From: Anaerolinea sp.
GTDB taxonomy: Bacteria; Chloroflexota; Anaerolineae; Anaerolineales; Villigracilaceae
Assembly: GCA_020719725.1 (NCBI GenBank)
Contig: DYPU01000015.1
Span: 1-42,370, forward strand
DNA length: 42,370 nt
Reading direction: 5' to 3'
In this document: one piece after another, positions 41,077-42,370 of the stretch
How the letters are laid out: each line of letters begins with the position of its first letter
How positions within the stretch are numbered: position 1 is the stretch's first letter
Position numbers and translations under genes: made by a program
Notes under the pieces: model-generated
Seen by the model: only the letters and a program-made list of their open reading frames with translations
What the model was told of the DNA's origin: nothing
Database searches by the model: none

Positions 41077-42258
41077 ATGTCCAAACTCGATTGGGTTACG
41101 CAAGAAATTGAAAGCCTGAAAACTGCCGGGCTGTATAACCGCATTCGCACTATTGAGTCACCGCAAGGCGCGTGGCTGGTGGTGGATGGCAAAAAAGTGA
41201 TCAACTTCTGTTCCAATAATTATCTTGGCCTGGCTAATCATCCAGATATTGTTGCGGCAGCGCGCAAATCGGTTGATGAAATGGGCGTTGGCCCGGCGGC
41301 AGTCCGCTCTATTGCGGGAACAATGAGCCTGCATGTGGAATTGGAAAAAAGACTGGCGCAGTTTAAAGGTGTCGAGGCGGTTATCACTTTTCAGAGTGGT
41401 TTTGCCGCCAATCTGGCTACGATCCCGGCTCTGGTTGGTAAAGAAGATGTCATTTTCTCCGATCGGCTGAATCACGCCAGCATCATCGATGGCTGCCGTC
41501 TTTCTGGGGCCAAGATCGTTGCTTATGAGCACAATGATGTCAAATCGCTCGAAGAGCAGATCAAAGCCAACCTGTCTCAGTTTCGCCGAGCCTTGATTGT
41601 GACCGATGGTGTTTTCAGCATGGATGGCGATATTGCGCCCTTGCCAGCCATTTATGAAGTAGCCCAAAAATATGATATTTTGCTGATGGTGGACGATGCG
41701 CATGGCGAAGGTGTACTTGGCAACGGTGGGCGCGGTATTGTGGATCATTTTGGCCTGCACGGCAAAGTGGATGTGGAAGTAGGGACGCTTTCCAAGGCTT
41801 TCGGCGTGGTTGGCGGCCTGGTCGCGGGCAAGGCCGTTATCATCGAATGGCTGCGGCAGCGTGGTCGGCCTTTCCTGTTCTCTTCGGCAGTGACCGTGCC
41901 AGATGCCGCGGCTTGCCTGGCTGCGGTGGATTTGCTCGAAGATTCGACCCAATTGGTTGATAAACTTTGGGCCAATGGCCGTTACTTTAAAGCCGAAATG
42001 GCAACCCTGGGATTTAATACGGGGGTCAGTGAAACGCCAATTACCCCGGTTATGCTGGGTGAAGCGCCACTGGCGCAGCAATTTAGTCGCGAGTTGTTCG
42101 ATGCTGGCGTTTTTGCAATGGCCTTGGGCTTTCCGACTGTGCCACAGGGCAAAGCCCGCATTCGGGTCATGATTTCTGCCGCTCATTCCCGTGATGATTT
42201 GGACAAAGGCTTGGAAGCCTTCCAGCAAGTTGGTAAAAAACTGGGTGTCATTGCCTAG
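41077..42258 (+). CDS. kbl: glycine C-acetyltransferase (2-amino-3-ketobutyrate CoA ligase)
   Basis: [57 protein letters not shown]. Confidence 0.92.
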   Translation: MSKLDWVTQEIESLKTAGLYNRIRTIESPQGAWLVVDGKKVINFCSNNYLGLANHPDIVAAARKSVDEMGVGPAAVRSIAGTMSLHVELEKRLAQFKGVEAVITFQSGFAANLATIPALVGKEDVIFSDRLNHASIIDGCRLSGAKIVAYEHNDVKSLEEQIKANLSQFRRALIVTDGVFSMDGDIAPLPAIYEVAQKYDILLMVDDAHGEGVLGNGGRGIVDHFGLHGKVDVEVGTLSKAFGVVGGLVAGKAVIIEWLRQRGRPFLFSSAVTVPDAAACLAAVDLLEDSTQLVDKLWANGRYFKAEMATLGFNTGVSETPITPVMLGEAPLAQQFSRELFDAGVFAMALGFPTVPQGKARIRVMISAAHSRDDLDKGLEAFQQVGKKLGVIA

Positions 42259-42370
42259 CCAGGAGATGGTATTTGCCCGGATGGGGCTTTGCTCGCTTTT
42301 GGGGCAATAAATCAAAAAGGGTATGTTTCATTTCAGTTGAAAAAATGCGACCTGACAGGTTTCATAAGAC

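Noticed and set aside
41158-42315. 385 aa antisense ORF opposite kbl
   Set aside because: Shadow ORF produced by codon bias; the opposite strand encodes a clear Kbl family protein with all motifs.

Overview
A 42.4 kb window that is almost entirely protein coding. Gene content suggests a Chloroflexota/Anaerolineae-type chromosome, which is an inference I could not check. Recognisable blocks: galT (interrupted)-galK; a small decayed stretch with a cupin and a DUF3788-like gene; Asp-box lipoprotein and thiolase; ABC-F ATPase and radA (divergent); a receiver-like/Roadblock-like protein ending in a catalytically dead Y1 (IS200-type) transposase domain; an MBL-fold hydrolase; an internally deleted IS1182-like element; MazG-like; GAF-GGDEF; an SDR plus DprE1-like oxidase pair; aldo/keto reductase; YitT; a polytopic membrane protein; a Rieske/cytochrome b/cytochrome b-c fusion operon divergent from sdhCDAB; a C39-SH3-muramidase-SH3-SH3 lysin; an FMN-riboswitch-controlled three-gene ABC transporter (RibXY type); ferredoxin; FHA-GAF-nucleotide cyclase; CoaE fused to a GNAT-like domain; cdaA-cdaR; der; kbl. 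Most noteworthy: (1) the dead-HUH Y1 transposase fused to signalling domains; (2) galT with an in-frame UGA exactly at the second zinc-ligand Cys codon plus a lost stop; (3) other otherwise intact genes with single in-frame stops; (4) the FMN riboswitch followed by tandem terminators abutting the transporter start codon; (5) the CoaE-GNAT fusion; (6) the signal-peptide-less multidomain lysin. No CRISPR array, tRNA or rRNA was recognised.
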